From Chitinophagales bacterium (lineage in GTDB: Bacteria > Bacteroidota > Bacteroidia > Chitinophagales > Chitinophagaceae), in the NCBI GenBank assembly GCA_013297585.1, contig JAAFHG010000203.1:1-6731 (forward strand): a stretch of 6,731 bases of DNA, written 5' to 3'. Below the pieces are notes generated by a model. It worked only from the letters and a program-made list of their open reading frames with translations, had not been told where the DNA came from and searched no databases. Below are positions 4,957 through 6,731 of this stretch, one piece after another. Both the position numbers and the translations under genes were made by a program. Within the stretch, counting starts at the first letter, position 1; each line of letters starts with the position of its first letter.

Positions 4957-6108
4957 TTAATAATTTCTGTATCTATCTTCTAGACGTCTCATTAATTTAG
5001 TAAAAATTGGTGCGGTAAACTCATAAAATAACTGTTGTGGTGCTGGCACAGGTGAATCTGCATTACCAACCAATTTTAAATCTGCATCAGTTAATGCTAC
5101 TTTCTCGCCTTGATAGGTACCAAATTGATTGACCCAAATAAATGTTCCAGGAATTTTTTCTTGCTGTACAATGGTTTTAGAAAATGCATTGACAATCTTA
5201 ACATCCAAAACACCTGTACTTTCTACAGTTTTTCTTGTCACAAATAAAGTCGCTTCAGCTTTTCTATAACCTACAACCACCGTGTCTTTACCATTAATTT
5301 TCACTGTGGTTTTTGTTTTTACAGAGTCATTAATGGCTTTACGTTCTAGCTTATTGGTAGTTAACTGACCAACCACAAAATCATCGAAACTTAAATCCAA
5401 AATCTCATCTATTTTAACATTAGAAGTTTTAGCATCATTTTGATCGTAGAATAGCACAAATTTATTTAACGGTCGTTCGTAGAGGTATTGTATTATTTTA
5501 TTTTTAAAATAATCGTTGCTAATTTTTAAAATATTACTATGCACCTCTGTAGGCAATACCAATATTCTTGTGATAGCCAAGCTCATGGCTTTATCCATTT
5601 TTAACTGATAATCAGTATACAAGTTTGGCGCATATTTAGCCGCTAACTCGTACTCTAAATAGGCTTGCTTTGCTGCTTGTTTGCTAGCTAAATTTATATT
5701 TTGCTCACCTAAATTATAGTGAAACTTTGCAGCTTCATTTTTAGCATCGGTTAATTGCTGTGTGTAACGTTGCGCTGCTACTAAGTTTAAAGCTGCTGGC
5801 GATAATTGTACTTTATCGTACAACCTATTTAAACTTTCGTATTCATTTACAATTTGATCGAATCTATTTACTGAATTAGTAGCAGCTAAATTCGTAATTC
5901 TATCTAAATGATATTTTACAGCCAGTGGGTAAGATGCCTGCAATACAGTGCTCGCTTTTCTGTGGTTGCCATTACTTTGTAAGCGTTCAACAGACTGAAA
6001 AACAGCTTCGTCGTAATTGCCGTTATTAAGCGATTTTTTACCACTAGAACATGCTGATGCAAGTGACAAAACTAGTACAGCTATCAACCAAATATTATCA
6101 ATTTTCAT
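4957..6108 (-). CDS. Predicted lipoprotein of unknown function
   Basis: I do not recognise a named family. The 383-residue protein opens with a lipoprotein signal: charged MKIDN, a hydrophobic stretch (WLIAVLVLSLASA, 7-19), then C20 in a lipobox-like ASAC, followed by SSGKK. It is therefore predicted to be exported and lipid-anchored, probably to the cell envelope. Residues about 25-180 look alpha-helical and rich in Ala, Tyr, Leu and Asn (for example DEAVFQSVERL and KQAYLEYELAAKYAP), reminiscent of TPR-like repeats. Residues about 185-383 are more mixed, with beta-like stretches such as KTTVKINGKDTVVVGYRKAEATLFV. It starts 17 bp after hisB and is probably co-transcribed with it. Nothing links it to amino-acid synthesis except position. 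Its only clear downstream terminator is the trp attenuator; I saw no strong one between its stop and trpL. Confidence 0.85.
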   Translation of the reverse strand: MKIDNIWLIAVLVLSLASACSSGKKSLNNGNYDEAVFQSVERLQSNGNHRKASTVLQASYPLAVKYHLDRITNLAATNSVNRFDQIVNEYESLNRLYDKVQLSPAALNLVAAQRYTQQLTDAKNEAAKFHYNLGEQNINLASKQAAKQAYLEYELAAKYAPNLYTDYQLKMDKAMSLAITRILVLPTEVHSNILKISNDYFKNKIIQYLYERPLNKFVLFYDQNDAKTSNVKIDEILDLSFDDFVVGQLTTNKLERKAINDSVKTKTTVKINGKDTVVVGYRKAEATLFVTRKTVESTGVLDVKIVNAFSKTIVQQEKIPGTFIWVNQFGTYQGEKVALTDADLKLVGNADSPVPAPQQLFYEFTAPIFTKLMRRLEDRYRNY

Positions 6109-6125
6109 ACAATAAACTTCTTAAT

Positions 6126-6731
6126 TTATAAAACCCCTTTTGTGCTTGGTAAATAATTACTCAATGGGTCACGTTTTACGGCCATTTTAATGGCTTTTGC
6201 AAAGGCTTTAAAGATGGCTTCAATTTTATGATGCTCATTATCGCCTTTGCATTCAATATTCAAATTGCATTTTGCCGCATCGCTAAACGATTTAAAGAAG
6301 TGAAAGAACATTTCTGTAGGCATTTCACCAATTTTTTCACGTTTAAATTCAGCGTCCCACATCAGCCAATTTCTCCCACCAAAATCTATCAGCACTTTTG
6401 CTTCTGCTTCATCCATTGGCAAGGCAAAACCATAACGTTCCATGCCACGTTTGTCTGCCAAAGCTTTACCAAAAGCTTCGCCTAAAGCTAAGCCTGTATC
6501 TTCAATGGTGTGATGTTCATCTATATGCAAATCGCCTTTGGTAACAATGTTTAAATCCATTTTACCGTGACGAGCAATTTGGTCTAGCATATGATCGAAA
6601 AAGCCTAAACCTGTTTCTATATGTGCATTACCGCTACCATCTAAATTCAACTCTACACGAATTTTAGTTTCGTTGGTATTTCGCTCGTGAATTATATGGC
6701 GCAAACCCAACTTTAAAAACTTATAGATTTC
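6126..6731 (-). CDS. hisB: Imidazoleglycerol-phosphate dehydratase, probably the C-terminal half of bifunctional HisB (5' end outside the window)
   Basis: This domain dehydrates imidazole glycerol phosphate to imidazole acetol phosphate in histidine synthesis, using manganese. Of 201 visible residues, the metal-binding motifs DEHHTIED (71-78) and DNEHHKIEA (164-172), the GFFDHMLDQIARHG block (43-56) and the C-terminal PSTKGVL are all present. The frame stays open to the last base of the window. The first residues EIYKFLK are not a dehydratase start but resemble the end of the histidinol-phosphatase domain in fused HisB proteins. I therefore place the true start outside the window. A TTG at 6710-6708 could serve as a start for a dehydratase-only protein but is the less likely reading. 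The stop is 17 bp before the lipoprotein gene. Confidence 0.93.
   Translation of the reverse strand, partial: EIYKFLKLGLRHIIHERNTNETKIRVELNLDGSGNAHIETGLGFFDHMLDQIARHGKMDLNIVTKGDLHIDEHHTIEDTGLALGEAFGKALADKRGMERYGFALPMDEAEAKVLIDFGGRNWLMWDAEFKREKIGEMPTEMFFHFFKSFSDAAKCNLNIECKGDNEHHKIEAIFKAFAKAIKMAVKRDPLSNYLPSTKGVL

Noticed and set aside
4940..4960. Possible terminator directly after the lipoprotein gene
   Set aside because: A T-rich run on the minus strand follows only a 4-bp TTAA self-complementary stem, which is too weak for an intrinsic terminator. The run also overlaps the predicted -33 promoter element.
6228..6485. An 85-codon open frame on the plus strand
   Set aside because: It is antisense to the conserved dehydratase domain of hisB and has a Phe-rich composition typical of a shadow frame.
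6708..6710. TTG as the hisB start codon
   Set aside because: The frame is open upstream to the window edge, and the residues before it resemble the end of the phosphatase domain of fused HisB, so an internal position is more likely.

Overview
The window looks like a chromosomal segment from an AT-rich Bacteroidota genome, probably a Chitinophagaceae/Sphingobacteriales-type lineage. The evidence is a likely bifunctional HisB, a TTTG/TAnnTTTG-type promoter, starts without Shine-Dalgarno sequences, a RAYT transposase of the kind common in that phylum, and dispersed CCCCTAAAGGGG and TCCCGATAGCTATCGGGA palindromes. The genus is an inference. All real genes lie on the minus strand, so transcription runs from high to low coordinates.

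In transcription order: the 3' part of hisB (6731-6126, entering from outside the window); a predicted lipoprotein gene of unknown function (6108-4957); a roughly 320-bp leader; then trpE (4638-3217), trpG (3121-2441), trpD (2372-1380), a RAYT gene (1016-456), and the 5' part of trpC (395-1, leaving the window). HisB belongs to histidine synthesis. TrpE and TrpG form anthranilate synthase, TrpD adds PRPP-derived phosphoribose to anthranilate, and TrpC closes the indole ring. TrpF, TrpB and TrpA are not seen and may lie beyond position 1.

The leader before trpE contains an unlisted 20-codon peptide gene with three consecutive Trp codons (4901-4839). It is followed by an alternative hairpin and an intrinsic terminator with a perfect 8-bp RNA stem, a GAAA loop and a T tract (4793-4768). 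This is the layout of a ribosome-mediated trp attenuator. A Bacteroidota-type promoter sits so close to the peptide's ATG that its transcript would be almost leaderless.

The operon is unusually loaded with small repeats. The trpD-trpC junction is opened by about 985 bp holding a 41-bp tandem array, a 117-bp two-armed palindrome (REPIN-like), an intact RAYT gene and a further REP hairpin. A second repeat family (core CCCCTAAAGGGG) sits at the 5' edges of trpE, trpG and trpD and supplies the last codons and stop of trpG. A third palindromic element is embedded in frame within trpG. TrpG is therefore about 40 residues longer than usual, with each addition traceable to a repeat, while its catalytic residues remain intact.
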